A stretch of DNA of 64,000 nt from Methanobacterium sp. (GCA_015661405.1 JACWMK010000002.1:1-64000); one strand, 5' to 3'; counted from the first letter of the stretch, positions 46,314 through 55,794 are shown. Numbers and translations are program-made. Notes: generated by a model not told the origin, from the letters alone.

Positions 46314-46733
46314 TCAATTCTCCTCTGCTATTTCCTTAAATTCTTCAGGTGACACTTTTTTAGCTTTCTTGAGACTTACCTTTTGAGGATGCTCCAAAGC
46401 ATTACTCACAGCATCTAACAATTCAAATTCCTTCTCCAATTGATGAAAACCCTCTCTAGCTCCTCCTCTTTTAGCCCTGCATCTTCTAGGATCTCCTGGT
46501 GGAAATCCCCTATCCTTAGAGAATATGTTATAAGGATCCAGTTCCCGGACACCATCTATAGCTTTCTTAACAACATCTTCTTCGCCACTGACAGCAGCTC
46601 CATAACAGGTGGATTTAATAGTAAGTGGAAGTTCCATCATATGCAATTTCCTTACAAGTTCAGATTGACTTATATTAGCTGAAGGTCCTAGAATAATCAT
46701 TCTAGTGACTTTAGAGTTTTCTAGTGGTGACAT
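46314..46733 (-). CDS. mmp6: Methanogenesis marker protein 6
   Basis: About 139 aa. TRMIILGPSANISQSELVRK and PFDP-like DPYNIFSKDRGFPPGDPRRC are Mmp6 text, with a cysteine in RRCRAKRGG. GGAGGGTGA sets the start at the ATG at 46733; an in-frame GTG at 46745 lies inside that binding site. The gene overlaps the mmp3 end by 23 bp. Function unknown; it is restricted to methanogens. Confidence 0.88.
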   Translation of the reverse strand: MSPLENSKVTRMIILGPSANISQSELVRKLHMMELPLTIKSTCYGAAVSGEEDVVKKAIDGVRELDPYNIFSKDRGFPPGDPRRCRAKRGGAREGFHQLEKEFELLDAVSNALEHPQKVSLKKAKKVSPEEFKEIAEEN

Positions 46734-48249
46734 AAACCGTTTCACCCTCCTTATATTTCTCTAAATTTTCAATTCCTTTCACAACTTTCCCTAAAATATT
46801 AGTACCTTGAAATGGTTCTCCGGTAGGGCCGAATTCATTATTATCCTCAAAACGCACACCCAGCATCCCAATAAACCTCTTAGACATGTTAGTTAACCCT
46901 ATCTCTCCGGCTTTCACTTTTTCTTTGGGAGTGTTTTCAGGTATTAAACCTTTAGAATCCTTAGGGCTTCCCTTAAACATCATAACCTTACTGTTAGGGT
47001 AAGCAAAATGTACTTTAAGGGAACCTACAGGTGAATCTATAAGACCAGTTATCTTTTTAAAGTACCAGGATGAACGAGGAGCATCCTCATTAATGGTAAT
47101 GTAAATCAAATCTTCTTCATTAATACCAACTGTTTTAACCTGCTTCTCTCCAATAATATCCATAGTGAAACGAGGTTCCTGGCTAATGATTATTGCATCA
47201 TCATCCAAAACACCATCCCTCACCTGTTTAATATCCTGACCGAGTAATAATTCCTCAGCTTTCTTCTGAGTTAAAGAAAGAGTCATTATCCTCTCCGGCT
47301 CAGTTTTAAATGTAACCATATCACCAGTTCGAGCAATATCTAAAAGTTCTATTCCCTTAAGAACTTCACCCACCACTGAATGAGAAGGAGTTGATACACG
47401 ATCCTCCCGATAAATATACACTCTCCCAACGCCTTTACCAGTATTTCTAAGAGTAACAGTTCCTCTTTTCCTTTGATCTACATATTCCTGAGGACATTCC
47501 AATCCCTGTAAACCATAAAAACCTACAAATGAATCAGATTCATAATCAATATGTAAACTACCATCATCTGAAAGAGCAAAGAAATGCTCAGCAGATTGAG
47601 GAGATTTATTAGTGGTTTCAACTAAAGTATAAGTGAATATCTCATTTCCATTGGAAATAGATGTATCCAAATTAGTTATAGCTGCACTTTTAACTATACT
47701 CTTCCTCTCCACAACAGGTTTCACCTCTTTTATAACATCCTTATCGGTGAGTTTCATAACAGTTCTTTTACCACCTATAATACGGGCGAAAACACCTTTA
47801 TGGTCTTCCGGTACACCATATACAGCTCGATGTTTGTCTTTACTAAATATAATATGAGTAGCTTCAGAAGTAAATCCAGAAAGACTTAAAATAACATCCC
47901 AACGTTCATAATCATATTCGTCCCGTGTAGGTTCTAAATCTGTTTTTATAGGGCCTAATGCTACATCATTACTAGTAGTCCATCTAATACGTAGACCATC
48001 AAAATCCTTATACCTCTTTTTCCAAGTTTCAACTATCTTCTCAGAAGCACTGTCTAGCAGTTCAATTATAATACTGCCTTTACTTGTTTTCAAACTATAC
48101 TTATTTACATGGCTTTCTATCTCTTCCTTACCCTGTATTAAGCTTAAAACACAACCTTCAATATAAGGTGCATCCAACGCATCTATGGCATTTCTTATGG
48201 TTGAACCCTCAGGAAGTTGTAATTTCTCCCCGTTAATCTTAACTAGCAT
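46711..48249 (-). CDS. mmp3: Methanogenesis marker protein 3
   Basis: About 512 aa. It begins MLVKINGEKLQLPEGSTI, a ubiquitin-like/MoaD-like opening, and later sections repeat a cyclophilin-like theme (SHSVVGEVLKGIELLDIA and TGEPFQGTNILGKVVKGIE). This agrees with the family name UPF0288/Mmp3. It has been reported in the ATP-dependent MCR activation complex. The ATG at 48249 follows GGGGATTTT and is preferred to the one at 48264. It is the first gene of the overlapping mmp run. Confidence 0.9.
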   Translation of the reverse strand: MLVKINGEKLQLPEGSTIRNAIDALDAPYIEGCVLSLIQGKEEIESHVNKYSLKTSKGSIIIELLDSASEKIVETWKKRYKDFDGLRIRWTTSNDVALGPIKTDLEPTRDEYDYERWDVILSLSGFTSEATHIIFSKDKHRAVYGVPEDHKGVFARIIGGKRTVMKLTDKDVIKEVKPVVERKSIVKSAAITNLDTSISNGNEIFTYTLVETTNKSPQSAEHFFALSDDGSLHIDYESDSFVGFYGLQGLECPQEYVDQRKRGTVTLRNTGKGVGRVYIYREDRVSTPSHSVVGEVLKGIELLDIARTGDMVTFKTEPERIMTLSLTQKKAEELLLGQDIKQVRDGVLDDDAIIISQEPRFTMDIIGEKQVKTVGINEEDLIYITINEDAPRSSWYFKKITGLIDSPVGSLKVHFAYPNSKVMMFKGSPKDSKGLIPENTPKEKVKAGEIGLTNMSKRFIGMLGVRFEDNNEFGPTGEPFQGTNILGKVVKGIENLEKYKEGETVYVTTRKL

Positions 48250-48293
48250 AAAAAAAATCCCCATTTTTAAAAGATAATTTTATTATAAATTCA

Positions 48294-49292
48294 TTAATTT
48301 TTTTTTAAGATATTTTCCTCTTTAACACCCATAATCTTATCTTTATCAAAATCAAATAAAACCTCTTTTTGATTTCTATAAGTTAAATAAAATTTCTTAT
48401 CCTCAATAATCTTCCCTACAACCCTCGAAGTTATATTAACATCTTCTAAGAGTTTTAAACATTCATTTACATTCTTTTCTCTAGAAGTTAAAACAAAACC
48501 AGATCCAGGGTAAAGTTTAAGCCAATCAAACCAATCTACACTATCATTTCTAGGAATTTTATCTAAATCAATAAGGGCACCAACATCTGACGATTCCAGA
48601 AGCATCCCTAAAGTACCCAATGTTCCCGGGTTGCTTATATCTCTTCCAGCTGTAACCAGATGCTTACTTGCTATACGGTTCATAACAGCTATCTGATCCT
48701 GCACTAACTCAGGACTCTTCATAGTAGTGGTATCCCAATTTAATGGAAATTTAGGATGAGGTTTACCATCCAAGTCAATACCAATTATCACCCAATCACC
48801 GACTTGAGCACCTCCACTGGTAATAACATCATCCCGACCCACTATACCAGTTATAGAAACATCTAGGGCATTATAAGGAGTATCAGGATGAACGTGACCT
48901 CCTACCATGGGTACTCCGAATTTATGGACACCTTCTCTTACTCCTTCCATTATAGCTTTACATACTGTATGATCTTTAACTGATAATATGTTAGTCATAC
49001 CCATAGGTATACCACCCATAGCGGCTATATCATTCACATTTACCAGAACAGAGCAATAACCTGCCCATCTTGGATCAGCATCCATTAACTTACCCCACAT
49101 TCCATCAGCTGCCAGAAGTAGTAATTGATTATTTTCTATATCTATAGCTGAAGCATCATCTCCAAATCCTAAAATTGTCCTTCCAGAAATATTATAACTA
49201 TCCTTGAGCAAGTCAGTGACATCTTTTATAAGATTTTTTCTTTTAATCCCTTCAAAATTTCTTATAGAATTAATAAGAGCATTTAAATCCAA
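48294..49292 (-). CDS. mmp2: Methanogenesis marker protein 2 (AIR synthase/HypE-like)
   Basis: A PurM-fold protein of about 332 aa. ILGFGDDASAIDI carries the ATP-binding aspartates, VNVNDIAAMGGIPMGMTN and VGGHVHPDTPYNALDVSI follow, and SNPGTLGTLGMLLESS matches the domain 2 glycine loop. The longest frame starts with a GTG at 49301, but GAGGTG at 49299-49304 overlaps it and places the likely start at the TTG at 49292. It lies 44 bp upstream of mmp3 on the same strand, so it is probably part of the same transcript. Substrate unknown. Confidence 0.88.
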   Translation of the reverse strand: MDLNALINSIRNFEGIKRKNLIKDVTDLLKDSYNISGRTILGFGDDASAIDIENNQLLLLAADGMWGKLMDADPRWAGYCSVLVNVNDIAAMGGIPMGMTNILSVKDHTVCKAIMEGVREGVHKFGVPMVGGHVHPDTPYNALDVSITGIVGRDDVITSGGAQVGDWVIIGIDLDGKPHPKFPLNWDTTTMKSPELVQDQIAVMNRIASKHLVTAGRDISNPGTLGTLGMLLESSDVGALIDLDKIPRNDSVDWFDWLKLYPGSGFVLTSREKNVNECLKLLEDVNITSRVVGKIIEDKKFYLTYRNQKEVLFDFDKDKIMGVKEENILKKN

Positions 49293-49365
49293 ATGGAGCA
49301 CCTCAATTTAGAAATATTTCATAAATTAAATTTTTTGATCAATATATAATTATTAGCTTTATAAT

Positions 49366-50529
49366 TCATTTGTATTTAATATTATAACGTTCAGTGGTGT
49401 TGTTTATAATTTGTATTAATTCATTTTTAAAATTTTCTATATTTTCTATTTTCATGGTTTCTTTCCCATTAAAAAGTTCAAAGAGGATTTTTTTACCAAC
49501 ATAATCATCACATCCACTCTCAAGCTCCACTATCACTGATCCAGTAGCTATGAAACCCTTTTGAACAACTTTATCTAAATCACCATCAGTAATTCCAATA
49601 ATAGGTACATTAAACCGATATAATATATCCGCAGCGACTAATGTCGTATCATCACCTACAGTTACTACCATATCCATATTCTTAAATTTATAAATATCCT
49701 CTGCAGCATGATTCAATAAAGCTACATTTAATGAGGAGTTACACTTATTTAGTGATTCTAAAACACGAGGTTTAACCACAGATTTCCTAAGTAAGCCTGT
49801 TTTTATGATTGATTTTCTTAAATCAATTTTACCCAGCTTTTGAATTCCATGTCCTTTAATTTCACCACCATTTATACCAATTATAATTCCATCCTCAGCT
49901 ACAATTGTGACTTCACTAGAAGTGGATTTTCCCACAACTATACCATTTACAAACAGGTTCTCTTTAGGGGATACACCGGCAATTTTACGATAAGATTTAA
50001 GATTTTCTTGAGTACAGCGTGACTTACTATTAATTTCAGTTACTATTGCTTTAGGATTAATCATCTCTAAATTAAGTTCTTTAGCAATAATTACTGCAAA
50101 TTTCTCAAGATCGGAACTCCACGCCACTAAACTTCCATCATCTTCACCTGGTCTTTCAATTTGAATTAAAGGTGTATTAACAGGGCAATTATTCCATACT
50201 TTGAATCCAAAAGTATGTCCAGTCAAACTTGATTTCCCATAATTAATTAAAAAAATTATATCTAATCCTTCCTCAACGAATTTATTAATGGATTGACTGG
50301 GCAATAACTTCTGACTTATATCTATTATACTCTCAAGTTGAGCATCTAAAACAGCAGTCCTACCCATAGTCCCGCCTAATCTAGCTTTAACCTCCCCATA
50401 ATTCTGTAGGATTTCAATTATTTTAGCCGCGTATCCTGAATCCACTATTTCTGGTCCATGAACCACTAAACCAATAAGCAGGGGTTTATCTTTTAACATG
50501 GATCGTTTAGTACAATTGTTCTTCGTCAT
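49366..50529 (-). CDS. DUF2117 family protein
   Basis: 387 aa. IGLVVHGPEIVDSGYAAKII, KARLGGTMGRTAVLDAQLE and INYGKSSLTGHTFG are recognisable DUF2117 text. The second half holds VVTVGDDTTLVAADILYRF and PIIGITDGDLD, a Rossmann-like nucleotide site. The family is restricted to methanogens. It lies 74 bp upstream of mmp2 on the same strand, so it may belong to the marker group. Activity is unknown. Confidence 0.85.
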   Translation of the reverse strand: MTKNNCTKRSMLKDKPLLIGLVVHGPEIVDSGYAAKIIEILQNYGEVKARLGGTMGRTAVLDAQLESIIDISQKLLPSQSINKFVEEGLDIIFLINYGKSSLTGHTFGFKVWNNCPVNTPLIQIERPGEDDGSLVAWSSDLEKFAVIIAKELNLEMINPKAIVTEINSKSRCTQENLKSYRKIAGVSPKENLFVNGIVVGKSTSSEVTIVAEDGIIIGINGGEIKGHGIQKLGKIDLRKSIIKTGLLRKSVVKPRVLESLNKCNSSLNVALLNHAAEDIYKFKNMDMVVTVGDDTTLVAADILYRFNVPIIGITDGDLDKVVQKGFIATGSVIVELESGCDDYVGKKILFELFNGKETMKIENIENFKNELIQIINNTTERYNIKYK

Positions 50530-50595
50530 TAAAATGAATTCTCCTGAAACTTTATACTTTTTTTATTTTTCCTTAATTAATTTTTTTTTAGATTA

Positions 50596-51111
50596 TTATT
50601 GGTCTAATTTCTTTATTCTTTTTCGATGGATGGGAGAACCACATATTTCACATTCTGTTAAAGAATTGTTTGAAGGATACTTCTTTTTACATCCTTTACA
50701 AATCTTAATCCATCCAACGATATTTTCTATTCCCTTGGTTAAAACACTCCGATAGGATATTCCTATGATTTTAAGAACGTTTTGAATAGAATAATCATCA
50801 GTAACCACTATGGGATTCATTCCATCTCTTTCAATAGTTAAAGCTAAAGCTATAACCAATTGATCTACATCAGATAATCTTAATAAATCACCTGATTCTG
50901 TAATAACCTTCTTTACTTGTTTAAAATCTTGAGATTCAGGTTCCTTAATGGTTATATATCCATTTTCCAGAGCAGATTGTAGGAATAACTCTGATTTTAA
51001 ATCCTTAATTTCAGTTATAACCTGACTTGTAGTGAAATTAGCAAACTTCTTAGACAAGAATCCTCCAATAATTCCAGAACTATCCAGAACGTAAACATCA
51101 TTTTTTATCAT
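50596..51111 (-). CDS. nob1: Endoribonuclease Nob1 (PIN domain and zinc ribbon)
   Basis: Makes the final 3' cut of 16S rRNA. The PIN domain has its acidic residues in YVLDSSGIIGG, DVDQLVIALAL and VTDDYSIQNVL. A zinc ribbon follows, with CKGCKKKYP and CEICGSP. At 171 aa it is of normal archaeal length. The last gene upstream of the minus-strand block; the candidate H/ACA RNA lies just upstream of it. Confidence 0.92.
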   Translation of the reverse strand: MIKNDVYVLDSSGIIGGFLSKKFANFTTSQVITEIKDLKSELFLQSALENGYITIKEPESQDFKQVKKVITESGDLLRLSDVDQLVIALALTIERDGMNPIVVTDDYSIQNVLKIIGISYRSVLTKGIENIVGWIKICKGCKKKYPSNNSLTECEICGSPIHRKRIKKLDQ

Positions 51112-51284
51112 AATTGAAACCTGTTAAAAAACGTTTATATTAAATTTCATGAATTTTAATGACGAAATATGTGAATGTTAGATATAAAATTTATCAATTT
51201 CTTAATTTAATCACTAAAATAACTTTTAACATATTTACCATACCACTTACAAAAGGTTTTTATGTTAAAAAAAATAAAAGTAAT

Positions 51285-51376
51285 TGTTGAGGAAGGGCGT
51301 ATTTAGACTCATCGTTTATTCTTTCGCAAAATTATAAACCGCCTCCGTTATGGAACCTAAGCCCTTCCTCCACTCC
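51285..51376 (-). ncRNA. Candidate H/ACA-like small RNA
   Basis: A perfect 10-bp stem, GAGGAAGGGC with GCCCTTCCTC (51361-51370 and 51289-51298), encloses about 60 nt that contain a second stem, GTTTAT with ATAAAC. On the minus strand the outer stem is followed by A and then ACA (51285-51287), the box position of archaeal H/ACA guides. A T-run lies within 20 nt and an A/T-rich TATA-like stretch upstream. The plus strand lacks a box ACA after the stem. Target not determined. The rest of 51112-51583 shows no gene. Confidence 0.45.
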
Positions 51377-51583
51377 GTTTTAAATAAAATAAATGAAATT
51401 TTCCTGTTTTTTTTAAATTATTAGAAATACTCTAACATCAACTTTTTAAAAACTTAATTTAAATTAAATTAATTCAAGTTAAAACATCTTCATAATAACA
51501 TTATAATAATGTTTAATTTAAATCAACTTAAAATAAATTTATTTTTAAAAAATCTTAGAATTTACTATTTGGTGTAAAAAATA

Positions 51584-52108
51584 ATGAAAAGTAAAAGTAT
51601 GGAAGAACATAGAAAACAATCTCCATCAAATATAAAAATTGGAGTTATCACTTTAAGCGATTCAAAATATAAGGATAATCTTCAATCAAAACAAACTGAT
51701 ATCTCTGGAAAGATTATAATAGACGCTGTCGAAAATAAATATGAATTAGTATCCTACATTATAATACCAGACGACTCAAAACTTCTTTTATCCCATGTAA
51801 TAAATATTATAGAGAATCAAAAGACTGATGTAATAATCACTACAGGTGGAACTGGAATAGGAAGTAGAGACATAACTATTGAAACATTTAAACCTATATT
51901 TGACAAAGAACTTATGGGATTTGGAGAAATTTTCAGATATGAAACTTATAAAGAACTTGGAACAGGGGCTTTATTAACTAGGGCTACTGCAGGAGTTTAT
52001 AAAAAAACATTGATATTTTCACTACCCGGCTCTCCCAATGCGGTTAAATTAGGTCTAAAAATAATTTTACCTGATCTTTCACATCTTGTTAAACATTTAA
52101 AAGAATAA
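51584..52108 (+). CDS. moaB: Molybdenum cofactor biosynthesis protein MoaB/MogA type
   Basis: 174 aa. Adenylates molybdopterin before metal insertion. IGVITLSDSKYKDNL opens the fold, ITTGGTGIGSRDITIE is the molybdopterin-binding loop and SLPGSPNAVKLGL a second conserved loop. Needed for the Mo- or W-pterin of formylmethanofuran dehydrogenase. The start ATG has a weak binding site. Confidence 0.93.
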   Translation: MKSKSMEEHRKQSPSNIKIGVITLSDSKYKDNLQSKQTDISGKIIIDAVENKYELVSYIIIPDDSKLLLSHVINIIENQKTDVIITTGGTGIGSRDITIETFKPIFDKELMGFGEIFRYETYKELGTGALLTRATAGVYKKTLIFSLPGSPNAVKLGLKIILPDLSHLVKHLKE

Positions 52109-52142
52109 AAAAAAATTGAAATGAGCTTTTATTTCTCTTTGT

Positions 52143-52337
52143 TTATTTATTTGTATCTAATTTTCCAGTAAAATGTACAAAAAACCCTGCAATAATTATC
52201 AAAATTCCTAACCCCACAATAAAGTAACCGGGTAATAAAATTACATGATAACCTATATGCATTGTCGCTGGTACGAATTGTCTAAGTAAACCGATAATTA
52301 TTAAAAAAGCACCCGCTGCACCAAATAATAAATTCAT
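52143..52337 (-). CDS. Small two-helix membrane protein
   Basis: 64 aa with two hydrophobic segments, LLFGAAGAFLIIIGLL and LPGYFIVGLGILIIIAGFFV. AAGGGTGGAATCTTT precedes the ATG, which supports it as a true gene. No family recognised. It is convergent with moaB. Confidence 0.65.
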   Translation of the reverse strand: MNLLFGAAGAFLIIIGLLRQFVPATMHIGYHVILLPGYFIVGLGILIIIAGFFVHFTGKLDTNK

Positions 52338-52440
52338 AAAGATTCCACCCTTAAAAAGAATTATAAATTTTATTTTAATTTATAAAAACATATTAAAATT
52401 TAATAGAATAAATAAAATTTGGTTTAAATTAAATTAAATT

Positions 52441-52965
52441 TTACTTCAAATCATTAACTGATACCAAAGGTTCTAAAATTATTCCATTCTCCTCAAGATT
52501 ATCTATAGCACCTTCTGCACGATCCACGATTACGAACGCTTTTTTAACTTTACCACCATTCTTTAAAATGGCTTCAATTGCAGTCAAAAGTGAATTACCT
52601 GTGGTAGTTACATCCTCTAAGACAACCACTAAATTACCCTCCTCCAAATCACCCTCTATTAAATTCGTTGTGCCATAATCTTTTTTAGCTTTACGAATCA
52701 TAATCATGGGAAGATCAGAATATAGTGAAACTGCCGTGACTATTGGTATAGCTCCTAATGCAGGACCTGCAACTCTATCGACGCACATTTTATTTATTTT
52801 ATCCGATAATATTCCTGCTACTTCACTTAAAATCAGAGGATTAGTAATAGCCTTCTTAATATCCACGTAATAATGACTTTCAATCCCTGAAGAAAGCCGG
52901 AATTTACCGAATTTAATAACTTCATTATCTCTAAGAAGTTCAATTAAATCTGAATTAGATTTCAT
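52441..52965 (-). CDS. pyrE: Orotate phosphoribosyltransferase
   Basis: 174 aa. Makes OMP from orotate and PRPP. The PRPP loop is LVVVLEDVTTTGNSLLTAI, preceded by the flexible-loop region IRKAKKDYGTTN and the early SSGIESHYYVDIKKAI. AGGTGAAAAATTTAT precedes the ATG. Complete and normal in length for archaea. It stands alone. Confidence 0.95.
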   Translation of the reverse strand: MKSNSDLIELLRDNEVIKFGKFRLSSGIESHYYVDIKKAITNPLILSEVAGILSDKINKMCVDRVAGPALGAIPIVTAVSLYSDLPMIMIRKAKKDYGTTNLIEGDLEEGNLVVVLEDVTTTGNSLLTAIEAILKNGGKVKKAFVIVDRAEGAIDNLEENGIILEPLVSVNDLK

Positions 52966-53150
52966 ATAAATTTTTCACCTAACAATCCACATTAAATATA
53001 ATAAAAATGGTTAATTTTTCAAAAATAACTTTAAAGAATTACATGGGATTTAGAATGAGATTGTATATTTCATATTAATTAATTTAATAAATTTCTTAAA
53101 ATCCCAATTTTAAAATTTAAGATTTTGCAAAAATCTAAACTCATTAAATT

Positions 53151-53375
53151 CTACCTGTTTATGAGTATTTTATCGCCTATTTCTTTTATTATATCATAAG
53201 ATATTATAACTTCACTATCGGAAAGTCCCAGACTCTCTGCAATTCCACCTTTACCTAATATTAATGCTTCTATCTCGTTAGTTTCTATATTAACTTCAAT
53301 ATCCTTTACTCTACCCAAAATTAATGCAGAATTATCAATAACTTCTTTACCAATAATTTTTTCCATAATCCTCAT
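53151..53375 (-). CDS. PRC-barrel domain protein
   Basis: About 74 aa, a single PRC-barrel. IIGKEVIDNSALILGRVKDI, ALILGKGGI and the final ISYDIIKEIGDKILI match the barrel pattern. The start is set at the ATG at 53375 behind AGGTGAT. In archaea such proteins have been linked with cell division, RNA and membrane functions; a larger two-barrel relative lies at 59629-60135. Confidence 0.85.
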   Translation of the reverse strand: MRIMEKIIGKEVIDNSALILGRVKDIEVNIETNEIEALILGKGGIAESLGLSDSEVIISYDIIKEIGDKILINR

Positions 53376-53587
53376 AAATATCACCTATAAGATTAAATTT
53401 TTCAACTGAATACTGAATTAATAATATATACTCTGTTATACTTATACCTTCCTAAATGTAAATTTAGGTAAAATAAACAGATATTACTTATATTAATTCT
53501 TTAAAAATGGGCAAAACAATATAAAAACCCTTATTTTATCATAAAAAGTAATCCTTTCTTATAAAAAATAGAAAAATTAAGTGAAAT

Positions 53588-55192
53588 TTATTTCACTCCG
53601 CTGAAACATTTTTCTATATGTTCTTCACTAGGAGGTTTAGTCAACAGACTCACCACAACTGTAATCACAAAGGCGATTGGCAAAGCAATTACTATAGAAT
53701 CAACAGTTGGCCATGGAGCTGCAGTTATAAGTACAGCCTTACCAGTTAAGGCTTGAGAAATACCTAAAGCCTGTGCAGATGTTGAAAACTCAAATACAAT
53801 CCAGAATACGCTGACTAAGGTTCCAATAACCAGACCAGAGATAACTCCTACTTTTGTGGAACGTTTCCAGAACAATGCAAAAGCATACATGGTTAAGAAA
53901 GCAGCAGCAGCTAAACTAAACCACATAGCAGTTCCCACCGCTATAATGTTAGGTGGTAAGATGAATCCTAATACAACTGCTATAATAACCGCTACAACTA
54001 TTCCTAATCTAGCCATCAAAACTGATGCTCGACCTTTCTTTCCAGAAACTGTTTCATATATATCACGCCCTAAAGCGGTTCCCTGCACATGAAATTGAGC
54101 AGAAAGGGTAGACATAGCCGCGGAAAGTAGAGTTATCATAAATAAATAAGCAAACCAAACAGGCAATGCTGCGCTGATAAATGCTGGAATTATATTATCC
54201 GCATTACCTCCAACAACCTGTATAGCTATTTTTCCTACAGTATCAAAGAAATATACATTAGAAAGAGCTCCAACAATAAACGCTGTTCCAGTCATCAAAA
54301 ATATGAATATTCCTCCAATCAAAACTGCCCGATTAAGTTCACGATCAGATTTAACGGTCATGAATCGTACAGCAAGTTGGGGTTGCGATAATACTCCTAT
54401 TCCCACACCTAATATCAATGTACTAACTAGAGTCCACCAGAAGGGGCTTCCCAAGGAGGGCATAGAAGTCCATCCTGTAAATCCGGTAGCTGCTGCTACA
54501 GCAGTTGATTGCGCCGGTACCACGTGAATCAAATTAGTAAGAGCTTGATTACCCGCTGTAACTCCTCCAGTAATCCAGTAAATTGCCCCTAATAAAATTA
54601 TCATACCAACGAACATTATGCTTCCCTGTAATGCATCCGTGTACATTACACCTCTTATACCTCCAAAAATAACGTAAACTGACACGATAATAGCTAAAGC
54701 CACTAAAGCAATATTATAATTGATACTAAGTGTTGTTTCTACGAATCGAGCCATTCCTATTAAAACAACAGATGCATATAAAGGCATTCCTAGAAATATT
54801 ACTGCCCCACTAAAGTATTGAATAAATTTACTATTAAATCTCCGTGATAAAAATTCGGGGAAAGTTAATGCTTTTAAATTATGTCCAATTTTTCTGGTAC
54901 GTTTCCCAAAGAACACAAATGCAATAAATATACCTACCAATATGTTTAGAAAGGTAAGCCATAATAATCCCATTCCATATACTCCAGCTACTCCACCAAA
55001 ACCAACAATGGCGGCTGTACTGATGAATGTAGCACCATAACTTAAAGCCATTATAAAGGGATGAGTAGACCTTCCAGCAACCATATAATCATCTGCAGTC
55101 TTAGTGCGGCGCCAAGCCACGTATCCCACGTAAATAATCAGTACTAAGTATATTAAAACTATAATACTTAGATCAAGTAAATTATTAGCCAT
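53588..55192 (-). CDS. Sodium:solute symporter (SSS family)
   Basis: 534 aa with about thirteen hydrophobic helices. VAWRRTKTADDYMVAGRSTH, YGATFISTAAIVGFGG and GGIRGVMYTDALQG are the core SSS signatures, including the helix 1 break and the sodium-site serines in helix 8 (LLSAAMSTLSAQFHV). Related to pantothenate/proline or monocarboxylate carriers; the substrate is not readable. Its small partner gene ends 9 bp upstream. Confidence 0.93.
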   Translation of the reverse strand: MANNLLDLSIIVLIYLVLIIYVGYVAWRRTKTADDYMVAGRSTHPFIMALSYGATFISTAAIVGFGGVAGVYGMGLLWLTFLNILVGIFIAFVFFGKRTRKIGHNLKALTFPEFLSRRFNSKFIQYFSGAVIFLGMPLYASVVLIGMARFVETTLSINYNIALVALAIIVSVYVIFGGIRGVMYTDALQGSIMFVGMIILLGAIYWITGGVTAGNQALTNLIHVVPAQSTAVAAATGFTGWTSMPSLGSPFWWTLVSTLILGVGIGVLSQPQLAVRFMTVKSDRELNRAVLIGGIFIFLMTGTAFIVGALSNVYFFDTVGKIAIQVVGGNADNIIPAFISAALPVWFAYLFMITLLSAAMSTLSAQFHVQGTALGRDIYETVSGKKGRASVLMARLGIVVAVIIAVVLGFILPPNIIAVGTAMWFSLAAAAFLTMYAFALFWKRSTKVGVISGLVIGTLVSVFWIVFEFSTSAQALGISQALTGKAVLITAAPWPTVDSIVIALPIAFVITVVVSLLTKPPSEEHIEKCFSGVK

Positions 55193-55201
55193 TTAAATCA
55201 C

Positions 55202-55408
55202 CTATCCTTCTTCATCCCATATTCCTAATTCTTTGTTTTCCATTTCTTTCTCTTTTTTATGCCACTTCATTTCCTCTTTGATTTCTCCTTCTTCATCTTC
55301 TCCGCTTTTATTCCAATTTAAGATTCCATAAACCACACATAAAAGCGTCGCTAAAATACTTCCAATGTAAGCTCCCCAAACCCAGGGGTCATCGATTCCT
55401 AAAACCAC
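55202..55408 (-). CDS. Small accessory protein of the sodium symporter
   Basis: 68 aa with one hydrophobic helix (YIGSILATLLCVVYGILNW) and an acidic/basic cytoplasmic tail (EMKWHKKEKEMENKELG). It matches the small subunit that accompanies SSS transporters. A longer in-frame ATG exists at 55453, but GGAGGTGAG, a perfect Shine-Dalgarno, lies inside that frame and is followed by AAA and a GTG at 55408, so I set the start there. It is the first gene of the pair. Confidence 0.85.
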   Translation of the reverse strand: MVLGIDDPWVWGAYIGSILATLLCVVYGILNWNKSGEDEEGEIKEEMKWHKKEKEMENKELGIWDEEG

Positions 55409-55751
55409 TTTCTCACCTCCACTTAAGATTGTTAAGTAATTTTTAAATGTCATTATTATTAATTATAAATATATAATTTTTTATTTAACTCTCAGATGTG
55501 CTACTCCACTTTTTGAAATGTTTGAAAATCAACACTTAAAATTTTTATAATCCGAAAATTGAAAATCCCCTCATTCAATTAATAATAGGTAAAAATATTG
55601 AATTAAAATCTTAATTAGCCACTCCATGTAATTTACCATAAAATAATAAACATAATATTTAAGAAGATATCTAATTAAACAAATGAATAGTTATAAGAAA
55701 CGAAAGAATCAATAAATTTTGATTTAATAGATAAATAGATGCTATAAATAC

Positions 55752-55771
55752 ATTTTTAAACGTTTAAAAAT
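55752..55771. promoter_or_regulatory. Perfect 20-bp palindrome
   Basis: ATTTTTAAAC is followed at once by its reverse complement, GTTTAAAAAT. It lies in the 588-bp gap between the symporter pair (minus) and the CheB-CheR-PAS gene (plus). It may be a dimeric-regulator site. The rest of the gap (55409-55996) has no gene. Confidence 0.4.
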
Positions 55772-55794
55772 TCTTTTGATTACAAAAAATCATG

